64,000 nt of DNA, taken from NCBI GenBank assembly GCA_963753905.1, contig CAVWDZ010000001.1:1364001-1428000 (forward strand), in the 5' to 3' direction. Under the pieces are notes generated by a model. That model ran no database searches. It had not been told where the DNA came from and worked only from the letters and a program-made list of their open reading frames with translations. This DNA is from Bog-756 sp963753905 (GTDB lineage Bacteria; Actinomycetota; Acidimicrobiia; Acidimicrobiales; RAAP-2). Made by a program: the position numbers and the translations under genes. Below, piece by piece: positions 1 to 9,151 of the stretch; position 1 is the stretch's first letter, and the number at the start of each line of letters is the position of its first letter.

Positions 1-704
1 ACGCCGCCGGCCTTGCTAGATGTGCCATACAGTCCGTACCCCCCGGTTGCGCTCTTGTCCGCTCCGGCGACCCCGTAGGACCCGTCGGCGGTCGTCTGAC
101 CCCAGACGCCGACCCCGTGGACGGAGTTTCCATATACCCCGTGCCCCCCGCCGGTGCTCTGGTCGGTGCCGTTCACCCCGGAGCTGAAGGTGTTACTGGT
201 GAATCCCTGGATTCCATCACTCTGTTGGGAGGTACCGGTGATTCCGACCCCCGTGGTGGAAGTACCGACGACGCCGGTGCCCGCGTCAGAAAAGCCACTG
301 ACACCCTGACCCACTCCCACGCCGCGTACGCCAGTTCCGGGGTTCGAAGGAGGAGACCCGGCGTCAATGCCATAGACCCCGATCCCCCCTGCTCCGTCGC
401 ATTCACCACTCAAGCCCTGGCCGCCGTCGAGCGTGGTGATGCCTTGTAGTCCAGTGGGGCCACTTGTGGCAACAGTGGTCGTTGCGGTCGCGCCGTTGTT
501 GACCTCACCGAGCTGGACGGTCCCTCCGTTTCCGGTTCCCGCCCCGGCAGGTCCTGCGGCTACGACGAGGGCAGCAGCCGCTCCGACTCCTGAGGCCGCT
601 CCGAGCATCAGTGCCCGCCGACCGAGCTTTCCGCCGGGTCTTTCGGGTCCTTCTCCATCCGCGAGAGGGGTAGTCCCGTCCTGCTCATCCAGTTCTCCAC
701 TCAT
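1..704 (-). CDS. Tat-exported glycine-rich repeat protein (partial, C-terminus outside window)
   Basis: Open frame on the minus strand from ATG at 704 to the window edge without a stop, so at least 234 residues are present. The N-terminus is acidic, then a twin-arginine-like segment (LGRRALMLGAASG, about residues 26-38) leads into an alanine/valine-rich hydrophobic stretch ending near AGPAGAG, typical of a Tat signal. The mature part is glycine-rich with repeated GVxG, GVYG and GYGLYG steps that recall beta-helix or collagen-like surface proteins. A GAAAGGG sequence lies upstream of the ATG. Function unknown. It is divergent from the hydrolase-cyclase gene at 1022. Confidence 0.75.
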   Translation of the reverse strand, partial: MSGELDEQDGTTPLADGEGPERPGGKLGRRALMLGAASGVGAAAALVVAAGPAGAGTGNGGTVQLGEVNNGATATTTVATSGPTGLQGITTLDGGQGLSGECDGAGGIGVYGIDAGSPPSNPGTGVRGVGVGQGVSGFSDAGTGVVGTSTTGVGITGTSQQSDGIQGFTSNTFSSGVNGTDQSTGGGHGVYGNSVHGVGVWGQTTADGSYGVAGADKSATGGYGLYGTSSKAGG

Positions 705-861
705 AGCTGAACCGCCCTTTCTGTCGGAAGTTGCCAGCGATCGCCGCCCGGTGATCCACTGGGAACGCTCGCGCCGAGCGACAAGGCTGTCAACGGCTGC
801 GATCCGACCGCCACGGTCTGTGCTGGTCGGCTTGTCGATTCAGGCTGATCGGGTATTCCCG

Positions 862-873
862 ACCACCGGTGGT
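862..873. promoter_or_regulatory. 12-bp perfect palindrome in divergent intergenic region
   Basis: ACCACCGGTGGT is a perfect palindrome lying between the Tat-exported protein (minus) and the hydrolase-cyclase (plus). Its position in a divergent spacer suits a regulator site, but no partner is known and GC-rich palindromes arise by chance. Confidence 0.25.
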
Positions 874-1021
874 GGGACGGTTCGGCACTATCAGAACAGG
901 CAATGCATGGGGGCGGGCACACATCCGGTATCCGTTATTGCCGGGCGGTCCTCTTTCCCTGAGGCCCGATAGTTCGATATTGTTCGAGCATCCTCGACAG
1001 GTGTGGGCCAGACTGTGCACG

Positions 1022-2362
1022 GTGGCCGAGATCCCTGCAACTCAATACGCACTGACCCCCGACGACGTCCATATCGCCTACCAGGTGGTGGGAGACGGAC
1101 CGCTCGACGTCGTCTACGCCAACAGCTTCATGGGCCACGTCGAGGCCTCGTGGGAGTATCCACGGGCAGCCCGCTTTTACGACCTCATGGCGCAGTTCTG
1201 CAGGCTGGTGCTCTTCGATCGGCGCGGAACCGGCATGTCCGATCCCTTCGTTGGCGACTTCACCATCGACGACCGCACTGCGGACATCAAGGCGGTGATC
1301 GACGCCGAGAACCTTGAGGCCCCTGTGTTGCTCGGTTCCTCTGAGGGAGCCGCCTCCTGCGCGTACTTCGCGGCCACCCACCCCGATCGGGTGTCGGCCC
1401 TGGTCTTGTTCTCTCCCTGGATCGGCGGCCTCAAGATCGACGAGTTTCCGTGGGCGTGGCACCCGGACTTCCTGGAACTGCTACTGGCGACATGCGACGC
1501 GGCGTGGGCAGATCCCTCCGGGGCATGGGTCGTGACCAACGATCCCAGCTTGGCCGACGATGCCGATTCCCTGGCCTGGTATGCCAGGTACTTTCGCCTG
1601 GCGGCCAGCCCCGCGCTGGTCAAGGCGTTGTTCGTTCACAACTCCAAGATCGACATACGAGGCGTGCTCCCCACCGTCTCGGCTCCGACTCTGGTCATCC
1701 ACCGTAAGAACGAGACTTGGGTCAACGTCGAATACGGACGGCTGGTGGCGCGTTCCATCCCCGGCGCAAAGCTCCTGGAGATTCCGGGAACGGATCACCA
1801 CATCTGGGAACAGAATGCGCCTGAAGTCGTCGAAGAGATCGAGGAGTTCCTGACCGGAGTCCGCCGGGGACGCACGGGCCAGCGTGCACTCAAGGCGTTG
1901 TTGTTCACCGATATCGTGCGCTCCACAGAGACCGCGTCGGAGATGGGCGACGAACGTTGGCGCCAGCTGCTCGATCGGTACGAATCGAGCGTGGCTCGTC
2001 AGGTCGCTCGATTCGATGGTCAGTTCGTCAAGTCCACCGGTGACGGGATGCTGGCCTCGTTCGACGGACCCGTTCGAACGATTCGGTGCGCTCTGGCCAT
2101 CCGGGAGTCGACACGGGGATTCGGCCTTGACGTGCGAATGGGCATCCACACCGGGGAGGTCGAACTCCGGGCCGACGACCTCGGCGGGATCAGCGTTCAC
2201 ATCGCTGCCCGAATCGAGGCAATGGCGGATCCTGGTGAACTTCTAGTCTCCAGGACCGTCACAGACTTGGTCGCTGGTTCAGGCATCGAGTTCGATGAGC
2301 GTGGCGAACACGAGCTGAAGGGTATTCCCGGTACCTGGCAACTCTTCGCCGTGAGGGGCTGA
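1022..2362 (+). CDS. alpha/beta-hydrolase fused to class III adenylate/guanylate cyclase domain
   Basis: About 446 residues from the GTG at 1022; this start matches the N-terminal layout of the paralogue at 12.2-13.6 kb, and an upstream GTG at 1001 is possible. Residues 20-270 form an alpha/beta-hydrolase with the nucleophile elbow GSSEG (Ser about 105) and a late histidine (GTDHH, about 259). Residues 290-446 are a class III nucleotidyl cyclase domain with metal-binding Asp in FTDIVRST and a second Asp in STGDGM. No membrane segment is visible, so it is probably a soluble enzyme making cAMP or cGMP, with the hydrolase domain as sensor or second activity. The sensor role is inference. Confidence 0.85.
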   Translation: MAEIPATQYALTPDDVHIAYQVVGDGPLDVVYANSFMGHVEASWEYPRAARFYDLMAQFCRLVLFDRRGTGMSDPFVGDFTIDDRTADIKAVIDAENLEAPVLLGSSEGAASCAYFAATHPDRVSALVLFSPWIGGLKIDEFPWAWHPDFLELLLATCDAAWADPSGAWVVTNDPSLADDADSLAWYARYFRLAASPALVKALFVHNSKIDIRGVLPTVSAPTLVIHRKNETWVNVEYGRLVARSIPGAKLLEIPGTDHHIWEQNAPEVVEEIEEFLTGVRRGRTGQRALKALLFTDIVRSTETASEMGDERWRQLLDRYESSVARQVARFDGQFVKSTGDGMLASFDGPVRTIRCALAIRESTRGFGLDVRMGIHTGEVELRADDLGGISVHIAARIEAMADPGELLVSRTVTDLVAGSGIEFDERGEHELKGIPGTWQLFAVRG

Positions 2363-2364
2363 AA

Positions 2365-2702
2365 CCACCCGGTATTCGCGTTGCGGTGTATCCAAGCGCG
2401 CAGGGCTGTAAGTGCCGTACCGCCCGGGCACCGACGTCCCGCAGGGGAACGCCAGCGTCGAGGGCGGCCATGATGAAAGCGGATCGGAGTATGTGGGAAT
2501 AAACGACCCCGATCCCGGCCCGCTTGCCGATGGAACGCACCCAGCGATGGGCTGTGCGCCGGTCGAGGCGCCGGCCATCCTGTCGGCGGAGGATCCGGCC
2601 CTCGGAGCGCTCGCCGATGACCAGGTCGAGGGTCCGGGCTGCTCTCGGGACCAGAGGGACGACGGCTGGCTTGTTGCCCTTTCCCAGGATTTTCCGGGTC
2701 AT
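2365..2702 (-). pseudogene. tyrosine recombinase/phage integrase C-terminal remnant
   Basis: The minus-strand frame begins MTRKILGKGNKPAVVPL and continues through RTAHRWVRSIGKRAG and SHILRSAFIMAALDAG, matching the catalytic C-terminal half of tyrosine recombinases. The HxxR arginine is present. Past about 2440 the expected second His and the nucleophilic Tyr are lost and the reading frame scrambles, while the open frame runs on to 2259 inside the neighbouring gene. The N-terminal half is missing too. It is a decayed integration relic, and no attachment site could be identified. Confidence 0.6.
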
Positions 2703-2816
2703 GGGTGTCCCCGATCACCTGCGGACCGCGTGGGGGACGTCACTAGGGTGTCTCCGACAGGGTCAGGGTAGGTTGCCGAGGGAACACACTCAGCCCGCCG
2801 GGAGGGAGATGGCCGG

Positions 2817-3212
2817 ATGGATATGAAGCTGGAGTTGGTGCCGATCCCGGTGGCTGACGTCGATCGAGCCAAGGCGTTTTATCTGGAGAAGCTGGGCTTC
2901 GGAGAGGACGTGGACGTGCGGCCCGCCGAGAGCGTGCGAGTCGTACAGCTGACGCCCCCTGGCTCGGCGTGCTCGATCAGCATCGGTACCGGCCTACCTG
3001 TCTATGAGGATTCGCCCCCGGGGTCCGTCCAGGGACTCCATCTCGTTGTTCCCGATATCGAGAGGGCGCGAGCCGAGCTGGTGAGCCGAGGTGTGGACGT
3101 CTCCCCAGTCGAAGACGTCGGAGGTGGGGTGAGGTACGCCGGCTTCGCCGACCCCGACGGCAACACCTTTACTCTCCAAGAAATGGACTGGCGGACCGGA
3201 GGCAACTTCTAG
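2817..3212 (+). CDS. VOC family (glyoxalase-fold) protein
   Basis: 131 residues with one complete vicinal-oxygen-chelate domain: an N-terminal betaalpha unit (PVADVDRAKAFYLEKLGF) and a C-terminal unit (LVVPDIERARAELVSRG) ending in the family signature FADPDGNTFTLQE. Members bind a divalent metal and act as lyases, isomerases, dioxygenases or resistance proteins; the substrate cannot be read from the sequence. A GGGAGGGA ribosome site lies 8 nt before the ATG. Separate from the ArsR cluster downstream, which has its own promoter. Confidence 0.85.
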   Translation: MDMKLELVPIPVADVDRAKAFYLEKLGFGEDVDVRPAESVRVVQLTPPGSACSISIGTGLPVYEDSPPGSVQGLHLVVPDIERARAELVSRGVDVSPVEDVGGGVRYAGFADPDGNTFTLQEMDWRTGGNF

Positions 3213-3386
3213 GTCGTCCTAGGGTCCCGAGCACCGGACGACTGCAGTGGACAGGGAGCTGGACCAGGTACCCGGACCACGCCGGGAACGGGGCGATATC
3301 GGCCAGACGGGTGCTTACCGAGCGCGAACTGCTCCACTCCAGGCACTTACACGGGTCGATGTGCCGCTTCGACGCCCCGGGCGTCC

Positions 3387-3415
3387 TTGACTATATGTAG
3401 TCAGTCTGTTAAATA
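3387..3415 (+). promoter_or_regulatory. near-consensus sigma70-type promoter for the arsR-AHSA1 cluster
   Basis: TTGACT at 3387-3392 and TAAATA at 3410-3415 are spaced by exactly 17 bp in an AT-rich island of otherwise GC-rich DNA, 38 bp before the arsR-type start. A GTTA-aa-TAAC dyad overlaps the -10 and could be the autoregulatory operator. Confidence 0.65.
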
Positions 3416-3452
3416 ACTAACCTGTGAAGTATCTACTGGAGCGACGGCACCG

Positions 3453-3818
3453 ATGACCATGACCGCCTCGGATCGGTTCGACGTCGTCTTCGCCGCCTTG
3501 TCGGACCCGACGCGGCGCTCGATCGTGCGTCGGTTGGCTGACGGTGAGGCAACCGTGCTCGAGTTGGCCGAGCCGTTCCCGATCAGTCTCCCGGCCATCT
3601 CCCGTCATCTGAAGGTTCTCGAGCGGGCAGGTCTGATCAGTCGCGGCCGAGATGGACAACGGCGGCCGTGCAAGCTGCGGCCGGAGCCTCTGATCGAGAT
3701 CGCCGCATGGGCCGAGCACACGCGAGCTGCGTGGGAGCTCCGTCTCGACCGGCTCGATGCGCACCTCCGGCGCATATCTGACCGAACCGCATCCCGACCG
3801 ACATTGGAGGAGCCATGA
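3453..3818 (+). CDS. ArsR/SmtB-type winged-helix transcriptional regulator
   Basis: 121 residues. The pattern FAALSDPTRRSIVRRLADGE, then LPAISRHLKVLERAGLI as recognition helix, is diagnostic of the ArsR subgroup that is paired with AHSA1/SRPBCC proteins. No CxC metal-binding motif is visible in the helix, so it is not a classical metal sensor. A GGAG site precedes the ATG, with an in-frame ATG two codons later. Its last codons overlap the start of the SRPBCC gene (ATGA), so the two are translationally coupled. Likely represses its own operon. Confidence 0.9.
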   Translation: MTMTASDRFDVVFAALSDPTRRSIVRRLADGEATVLELAEPFPISLPAISRHLKVLERAGLISRGRDGQRRPCKLRPEPLIEIAAWAEHTRAAWELRLDRLDAHLRRISDRTASRPTLEEP

Positions 3819-4303
3819 GCGGTACCCCGTCCATCACCGATCCGACCACGTGGGATCTCGATCGTGAGATCGTCCTCGTTCGCGTTCTTGACGCCACACG
3901 CGAAGCGGTATTCGCCGCGTGGACCGATGCGGATGCCTTCTGCCAATGGTTTGGTCCCGATGGGTTCACCTGCACTGTCCGAAAGATGGATGTGCGCCCT
4001 GGAGGGCGAGCGCGCTTCGACATGGTTTCCGGAGACGGCACCGTGTTCACGAATCGCTTCGACTACCTCGAAGTCGTTCCAGTCGAGAAGTTGGTACTGG
4101 ATCACGGGTCCGATGCCGACGATGACCCGGCACGCTTCCGAGTGATGATCGTCCTCGATGAGCAAGCCGATGGAAAGACGGTGTTGACGTTGCGGCAGCT
4201 CCATCCAACCGTCGAGCAGCGACAAGCAACCATCGGCTTCGGCGCTGTCGAGCTCGGTCTGCAGACGATGCAGAAGCTCGCTCACCATCTCGGGGCCGCC
4301 TGA
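3815..4303 (+). CDS. SRPBCC/AHSA1-domain protein
   Basis: 162 residues of Aha1-C/START-like fold: DREIVLVRVLDATREAVFAA at the front, WFGPDGFTCTV in the middle and a C-terminal helix LGLQTMQKLAHHL. Such proteins form a hydrophobic cavity for small lipophilic ligands. The start overlaps the arsR-type stop by 4 nt. The ArsR-AHSA1 pairing is widespread in actinobacteria, and the regulator probably responds to the ligand handled by this protein (inference). Confidence 0.88.
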   Translation: MSGTPSITDPTTWDLDREIVLVRVLDATREAVFAAWTDADAFCQWFGPDGFTCTVRKMDVRPGGRARFDMVSGDGTVFTNRFDYLEVVPVEKLVLDHGSDADDDPARFRVMIVLDEQADGKTVLTLRQLHPTVEQRQATIGFGAVELGLQTMQKLAHHLGAA

Positions 4304-4379
4304 ACTCGACGGCCGATGAACTCTCGCCGCGAGACAGGTCGACCAGTCTGACTGACCACCACCACCCGAAGGAGCCGCC

Positions 4380-5069
4380 ATGTCACGTGTCCGCATCCAC
4401 AACTTCTCGATCTCGCTCGACGGGTTCGCCACCGGCGAAGGGCAGGCCCTCGATACGCCGTTCGGCCACGCCGGGCATCGGCTCCACGAGTGGATGTTCG
4501 CCACCCGGTTCGGCCGCCGCGAACTCCTCGGCGAGTCGGGCGGCACCGAAGGGGTCGATCACACGATGGCCGGCGAGCACGGACCTGGGATCGGTGCGGA
4601 GATCATGGGCGCGGGGAAGTTCGGCCCTCCGGGCTGGCCGGACGACCCGGAGTGGCGCGGATGGTGGGGCGACAACCCGCCGTTCCACACGCCGACCTAC
4701 GTCCTGACCCACCGTCCACGCCCGTCGCTGGAGATGGAGGGTGGTACGACCTTCCACTTCCTCGACGCCGCGCCTGCGGATGCACTCGAGGTGGCGCGCG
4801 GCGCAGCCGCCGGTGGGGACGTCCGCATCGGCGGGGGCCCGACCATGATGCGCGCATTCATCGCCGCCGGTCTCGTCGACCACCTGCACGTCGTGCAGGT
4901 GCCGATCCTGCTCGGCCGCGGTGTTCGCCTGTGGGACGGCCTGGAGGCGTTGGAGCAGCACTACCAGGTGGAAGCGGTCTCGACACCCCGCGGCGTCACC
5001 CATCTCACGGTTCACCCGATGACGAGGTCGTCCCCAGGGGGACGACCTAACGGCGGTACGTCGCGGTAG
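4380..5069 (+). CDS. dihydrofolate reductase-fold (RibD C-terminal-like) protein
   Basis: 229 residues with the RibD-C/DHFR-like fold: IHNFSISLDGFATGEGQ at the N-terminus and a NADPH-binding half with GGDVRIGGGPTMMRAFIAAG followed by LHVVQVPILLGRG. These stand-alone proteins are predicted NADPH-dependent reductases, usually not essential folate enzymes. A GAAGGAG site lies 6 nt before the ATG. It follows the ArsR-AHSA1 pair by 76 nt on the same strand and is probably co-transcribed, a frequent arrangement in actinobacteria. Confidence 0.87.
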   Translation: MSRVRIHNFSISLDGFATGEGQALDTPFGHAGHRLHEWMFATRFGRRELLGESGGTEGVDHTMAGEHGPGIGAEIMGAGKFGPPGWPDDPEWRGWWGDNPPFHTPTYVLTHRPRPSLEMEGGTTFHFLDAAPADALEVARGAAAGGDVRIGGGPTMMRAFIAAGLVDHLHVVQVPILLGRGVRLWDGLEALEQHYQVEAVSTPRGVTHLTVHPMTRSSPGGRPNGGTSR

Positions 5070-5164
5070 CTGCTTGCGATCAGGTCACTGCCCATGAACG
5101 GCACCTCGCGGATGCCATTCAATGTTCCCGGCGAGAAGGGTTTGAATCACCATAGGGACCTACC

Positions 5165-5875
5165 ATGTGTCGGATGATGGAACCAGGACCCTTGTTGGCT
5201 GCCGGTCGAGATGCAGACATCTTCGAGTACGGCCCTCGACTCGTCCTTCGACGCTCTCGGGCGAGTCGCTCGCTGGCCGAGGAGGCTCGGGTCATGGAGT
5301 ACGTCCGATCGCAGGGATACCCCGTACCTGCGGTAGAGGAAGTGAGCAGCGACGGCGCCGACCTGGTCATGGAGCGTATTGGGGGAATCGACATGGGCAG
5401 CATGATGACCAAGCGTCCATGGACGATCTCCCGGCAAGGCCGGGTACTGGCTGATCTCCATCGTCAGCTTCATGAGTTGGGCGCACCAGAGTGGCTCCGC
5501 GATGCCCCCATAGGGCGGGGCAATCGCATGCTCCATCTCGACCTGCATCCGCTGAATGTGATGCTGGGTCCACAAGGCCCGGTCGTCATCGACTGGACCG
5601 GTGCGTGTCGAGGTGATCCAGCCGTTGATGTGGCGTTGGCCTGGGTCCTGATGGTGGCTGGCGAGGTACGGACAGGGCGGCTGGTCGGCATGATCGAAAG
5701 CCGGGCTCGTTCGGTCCTGGTGGGGAGGTTCCTTCGCTCGTTCGACGTTGATGTCGTGAAGGAGAGCCTGAGTGATGTGGTGGAGTGGAAGACGTTGGAT
5801 CCCCACATCTCAGTCAGCGAGCGAGAGCGGATGTGGCAGCTTGCCAACGAGGTCGGCGGGGCTATCCCGACGTAG
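5165..5875 (+). CDS. aminoglycoside phosphotransferase-family kinase-like protein
   Basis: 236 residues of the APH/choline-kinase fold. The catalytic loop HLDLHPLNVML (about residues 123-133) supplies the Asp and Asn of the Brenner motif, and IDWTGA (about 142) the metal-binding Asp that replaces DFG. An N-terminal GRDADIFEYGP loop resembles the nucleotide-binding loop, though the usual beta3 lysine is hard to place. The substrate could be a small alcohol, sugar or drug. ATG at 5165 is taken, with alternatives at 5174 and 5177. No partner genes are close. Confidence 0.82.
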   Translation: MCRMMEPGPLLAAGRDADIFEYGPRLVLRRSRASRSLAEEARVMEYVRSQGYPVPAVEEVSSDGADLVMERIGGIDMGSMMTKRPWTISRQGRVLADLHRQLHELGAPEWLRDAPIGRGNRMLHLDLHPLNVMLGPQGPVVIDWTGACRGDPAVDVALAWVLMVAGEVRTGRLVGMIESRARSVLVGRFLRSFDVDVVKESLSDVVEWKTLDPHISVSERERMWQLANEVGGAIPT

Positions 5876-6050
5876 TCGAAGGCGGCTGCAGAGCGGCCAG
5901 TTCGCCAAGTCGGGGGTGGTCTCAGCCTGTCCTGCCCGTGGGGCACACGCGTAGCCGAGTGCCCGCACGCGAGCGTCTGCCCCGCTGATCCCGACGTGCC
6001 GCATTGCTCCGGAGAGAGCACGGCTGGGAAGCGTCCGGGAGGGATCCCCT

Positions 6051-7379
6051 TCAGGAGGCGCGGCGGCCGGCCCGGGCCGGAACCGGGCGACGGGGCCCGG
6101 GGGGCGGCGGAATCGGGATCCCCATGAGCCGGGCGAGCTCGGGCACGTACCCAGAGGCCTTGCGGGCTTCCTGGAGCAGCGATTCGTCGGCAGCCACCGG
6201 AAGACCGGCGGGCTTGACCGTACGACGGACCGGCGACTCGACGACGACCTCGAGCAGCGCCAACCAGTTCTCCGGCGTGGTGTCGGGGGCCATCGACTTC
6301 CCGGCGGCCTCGGACAGCCGGACGGCGAGCTCGGCTGACAGCCGGGCCGAAGGCTCTGGCGGCCGGATGGAGGCGCGGACGGCATCGAGCACCCGACCGT
6401 CGTCGAGGGAGGTCGTGATGCGCTCGACCCAGCGTTCGCGCAGGGCGGTGATCCGCTGCTGCAATGCGGCGCGCAGGGCGGTGGCCAGCTCGGTGCCCTC
6501 CTCGTCGAGGGTCACCGTCGACGAGGAGGCGACGATCGACCGAAGCTCGCGCAACGGGGTGTCCTTGCCGGCGGCGCGCGCCACCGAGGCGCGGTCCTTC
6601 CAGATGGCCAGGCTGATGACCGGTCGCAACTGTTCGGCCATGGCCAAGAGTGGCCCGGGAGTGACTTCGGGCCGGCCGTCCGCCCGGGCCCTGGCGTTCT
6701 GTTCCTCGATGGCCTGGCGAACCGCGGGGATGCCACCCCGGAGAAGCTGCTCCGCCACGGGGAGCTCCTCGGGCTTGAGCGTGGCCAACGCGGCGTTGCG
6801 GTAGATGGTGGAGGCGGCTGGCCGCCGTGGATGGTCCCGGCCCCCGGCCTCACGGGCTCCGGGCCGCGCCGGGGCGCCGCGGCGACGGGAAGGGTCCCGC
6901 TCGCGCTCGGCCGTGCTCTCCCGGCCGGGGGAGTCTCGGCCAGCAGTCTCGCCGTCGGCGCCATCGCGGCGACGGGTGCGGCTGCTCGCCGGAGACTTGT
7001 CGCCGTCCGCGGTTCGGGGCCGCCGATCAGAGGGGCGACGGGATCCCTCCCTCGGTCCGTCCTGCCCGTCGTCGCGCCGACGCTTTCCCTTGGAGGCGAG
7101 CACCACATTCACGTCGGGCCCCTTGCGGGGCGTGCCGACGACCTCGATACGCTCCACGGAGCGCACCTCGGTCTTGCCCTTCGGAGGGAGCAGGGCGACC
7201 ACCGAGGTGCCGTCGAGGGTGGTTTCGACCTCGGCGCGGAGCACGGTGCCGACCCCGGCACCGGTCGGGACCAGCTCGGTGCCGACCGTCCCCCGGGGCT
7301 GCTTGGCGCCGGCGGCGCGCCAGGTCCAGGTGGAGTCGCTGGTCTGACTGGTGAGCTCGACGTCGATTCGATGGGCCAT
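6051..7379 (-). CDS. conserved hypothetical protein with basic disordered linker
   Basis: 442 residues from the ATG at 7379. Three parts are visible: a beta-rich N-terminal domain (1-80, MAHRIDVELTSQTSDSTWTW onward), a highly charged arginine/serine/aspartate linker (about 95-190) of low complexity, and an alpha-helical C-terminal region (about 195-430) ending in a proline/arginine-rich tail. No catalytic motif is recognised. The basic linker suggests nucleic-acid contact, which is inference only. It is divergent from the HtrA-like protease gene. Confidence 0.7.
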   Translation of the reverse strand: MAHRIDVELTSQTSDSTWTWRAAGAKQPRGTVGTELVPTGAGVGTVLRAEVETTLDGTSVVALLPPKGKTEVRSVERIEVVGTPRKGPDVNVVLASKGKRRRDDGQDGPREGSRRPSDRRPRTADGDKSPASSRTRRRDGADGETAGRDSPGRESTAERERDPSRRRGAPARPGAREAGGRDHPRRPAASTIYRNAALATLKPEELPVAEQLLRGGIPAVRQAIEEQNARARADGRPEVTPGPLLAMAEQLRPVISLAIWKDRASVARAAGKDTPLRELRSIVASSSTVTLDEEGTELATALRAALQQRITALRERWVERITTSLDDGRVLDAVRASIRPPEPSARLSAELAVRLSEAAGKSMAPDTTPENWLALLEVVVESPVRRTVKPAGLPVAADESLLQEARKASGYVPELARLMGIPIPPPPGPRRPVPARAGRRAS

Positions 7380-7600
7380 ACCGGGCGAAAGGCTACTGCC
7401 GGACCGATCGGGGCGCGAACGGGCCTCGCGGACACCGTCTAAGAAGCAGCTAAGAACTGGTCGTTCGTTGGGTTTCCCCTGTTCAACGCGCCGTAGCATG
7501 AACGGAACGGGGGCAGCCCGTGCCGCGGCCAGGAGCCGGGGGATGCGCAGGTCGAGAGACGGTGGTCGCTCGGCACACGCATCGGTGGGGGAGGCAGGAC

Positions 7601-9034
7601 ATGGAGTATCCCGGAGCCAACGGCGCCGGTCAATCAGTGTGGCAGCCGGTCGACGGGGACGTCACGGGCGCGGTGACCGATCCTGCCCGCGCGCCGTCGA
7701 CTGACGGGCTGACGTTCCTGCCGCCCGAATGGCGCGAGCCGACCCGGACCGGCCCCGTCGGCTCGGGGCCCGCCCCGGAACATCCACCCACTCGGCCCGA
7801 AACGGCGAGACTGCCGTGGTCCCCGGACCTCCACCCACCGCCGGCCAGCGCGTCGACGCGCGCTTCCCGGGAGGGTGCGCTCGGGTGGCGCCTGGCCGGG
7901 GTCTCCCTGGCCGCGGCCCTGCTCGGCGCGGTGATCGGCGGTGGCATCGTGGCCGCGACCTCGGATCAAAGTGGCGGGACGGTCACCATCCGACAGATCT
8001 CGGCCGGCCCGGCGCTGCTCAACGGCACGACCAACATCGAGTCGGTCATCGACAAGGTCCTCCCGGCAGTGGTGTCCATCGACGCCACCTCGGAGTCGCC
8101 GTCGTCGCAGTCGCTCTTCGGTGGGCAACAGGAGGAGCAGGGGACCGGGATGATCATCACCCCAACCGGCGAGGTCATCACCAACAACCACGTGATCAGC
8201 GGCGCAACCAACATCACGGTGACCCTCTTCGGGAGCCTCCGGGCGCTCCGGGCAACGCTCATCGACACCGATGCCATCGACGACGTCGCGTTGCTCCAGA
8301 TCGACGGTGTGTCCGACCTGCCGACCGTTTCCTACGGCAACTCCGACGACGTCCAGGTCGGCGACGCGGTGGTGGCCATCGGGAACGCGCTCGGCCTGTC
8401 TGCGGGGACGCCGACCGTCACCCAGGGGATCATCTCGGCCAAGGGCCGTACCGTCGCGGCCGGAGACTCGACCGGCGTGACCACCGAGACGCTGGGCAAC
8501 ATGTTCCAGACAGATGCCGCGATCAACCCGGGGAACTCGGGTGGACCGCTGGTCGACAGTTCCGGACGGGTCATCGGGATGAACACCGCGATCGCCTCGA
8601 GCGAGGACGGTACGACGGAGGCCCAGAACATCGGATTCGCCATCCCCTCGAACAAGATCGAACGGCTGCTCCCGTCGCTCCGAGATCGGTCAGCGCCCAA
8701 CCCGGCCATCTCGGGAACCGCATTCCTCGGCGTCTCCCTGGAGACCCTCACCCCGGAGGTACGCAGCGCATACAATTTCGTTCCCACGCAGGGAGCGGTC
8801 GTCCTCCAGGTCCAGAGTGGCACGCCCGCGGACCTCGCGGGTCTCGAGCAGGGCGACGTGATCGTGTCTTTCGACGGCACGCCGGTCACCAGCGCCGATC
8901 AGCTGACCACGGCCATCCAGTCCGGCCATCCCGGTCAGACGGTGACGATCCGCTTCTACCGGGGCCAGACCGCGATGACCGTGACCGCGACGCTGGGGTC
9001 GACCAGCCAGTACCCGCAGAGCGCCGGAGGCTGA
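7601..9034 (+). CDS. HtrA/DegP-type trypsin-like serine protease with PDZ domain
   Basis: 477 residues. A proline-rich cytoplasmic N-terminus is followed by one membrane segment (about 98-119), a chymotrypsin-fold protease and a C-terminal PDZ domain (about 375-470). The catalytic triad is visible: His in NNHVI (about 197), Asp in DDVALLQ (about 227) and Ser in NPGNSGGPL (about 311). The PDZ carboxylate loop is FLGVSLETL. It is the membrane-anchored PepD/HtrA layout of actinobacteria, acting outside the membrane in envelope protein quality control. ATG 7601 follows GGGGGAGG. Confidence 0.93.
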   Translation: MEYPGANGAGQSVWQPVDGDVTGAVTDPARAPSTDGLTFLPPEWREPTRTGPVGSGPAPEHPPTRPETARLPWSPDLHPPPASASTRASREGALGWRLAGVSLAAALLGAVIGGGIVAATSDQSGGTVTIRQISAGPALLNGTTNIESVIDKVLPAVVSIDATSESPSSQSLFGGQQEEQGTGMIITPTGEVITNNHVISGATNITVTLFGSLRALRATLIDTDAIDDVALLQIDGVSDLPTVSYGNSDDVQVGDAVVAIGNALGLSAGTPTVTQGIISAKGRTVAAGDSTGVTTETLGNMFQTDAAINPGNSGGPLVDSSGRVIGMNTAIASSEDGTTEAQNIGFAIPSNKIERLLPSLRDRSAPNPAISGTAFLGVSLETLTPEVRSAYNFVPTQGAVVLQVQSGTPADLAGLEQGDVIVSFDGTPVTSADQLTTAIQSGHPGQTVTIRFYRGQTAMTVTATLGSTSQYPQSAGG

Positions 9035-9151
9035 CCCACTCCGGGGTGTGCGCCCCCTACGCTCGGGGAACGGCGCCGCCGGTGGTCGGGTACTGGACCG
9101 CGGCACCGACGGGAAAGGAGCACGGTCAGTGGGCACCACGAAGGTGGGCGC

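Noticed and set aside
3453..5069. ArsR-SRPBCC-DHFR-fold genes as a toxin-antitoxin or defence system
   Set aside because: This is a common actinobacterial arrangement with no toxin fold; regulation of a small-ligand protein is the simpler reading.
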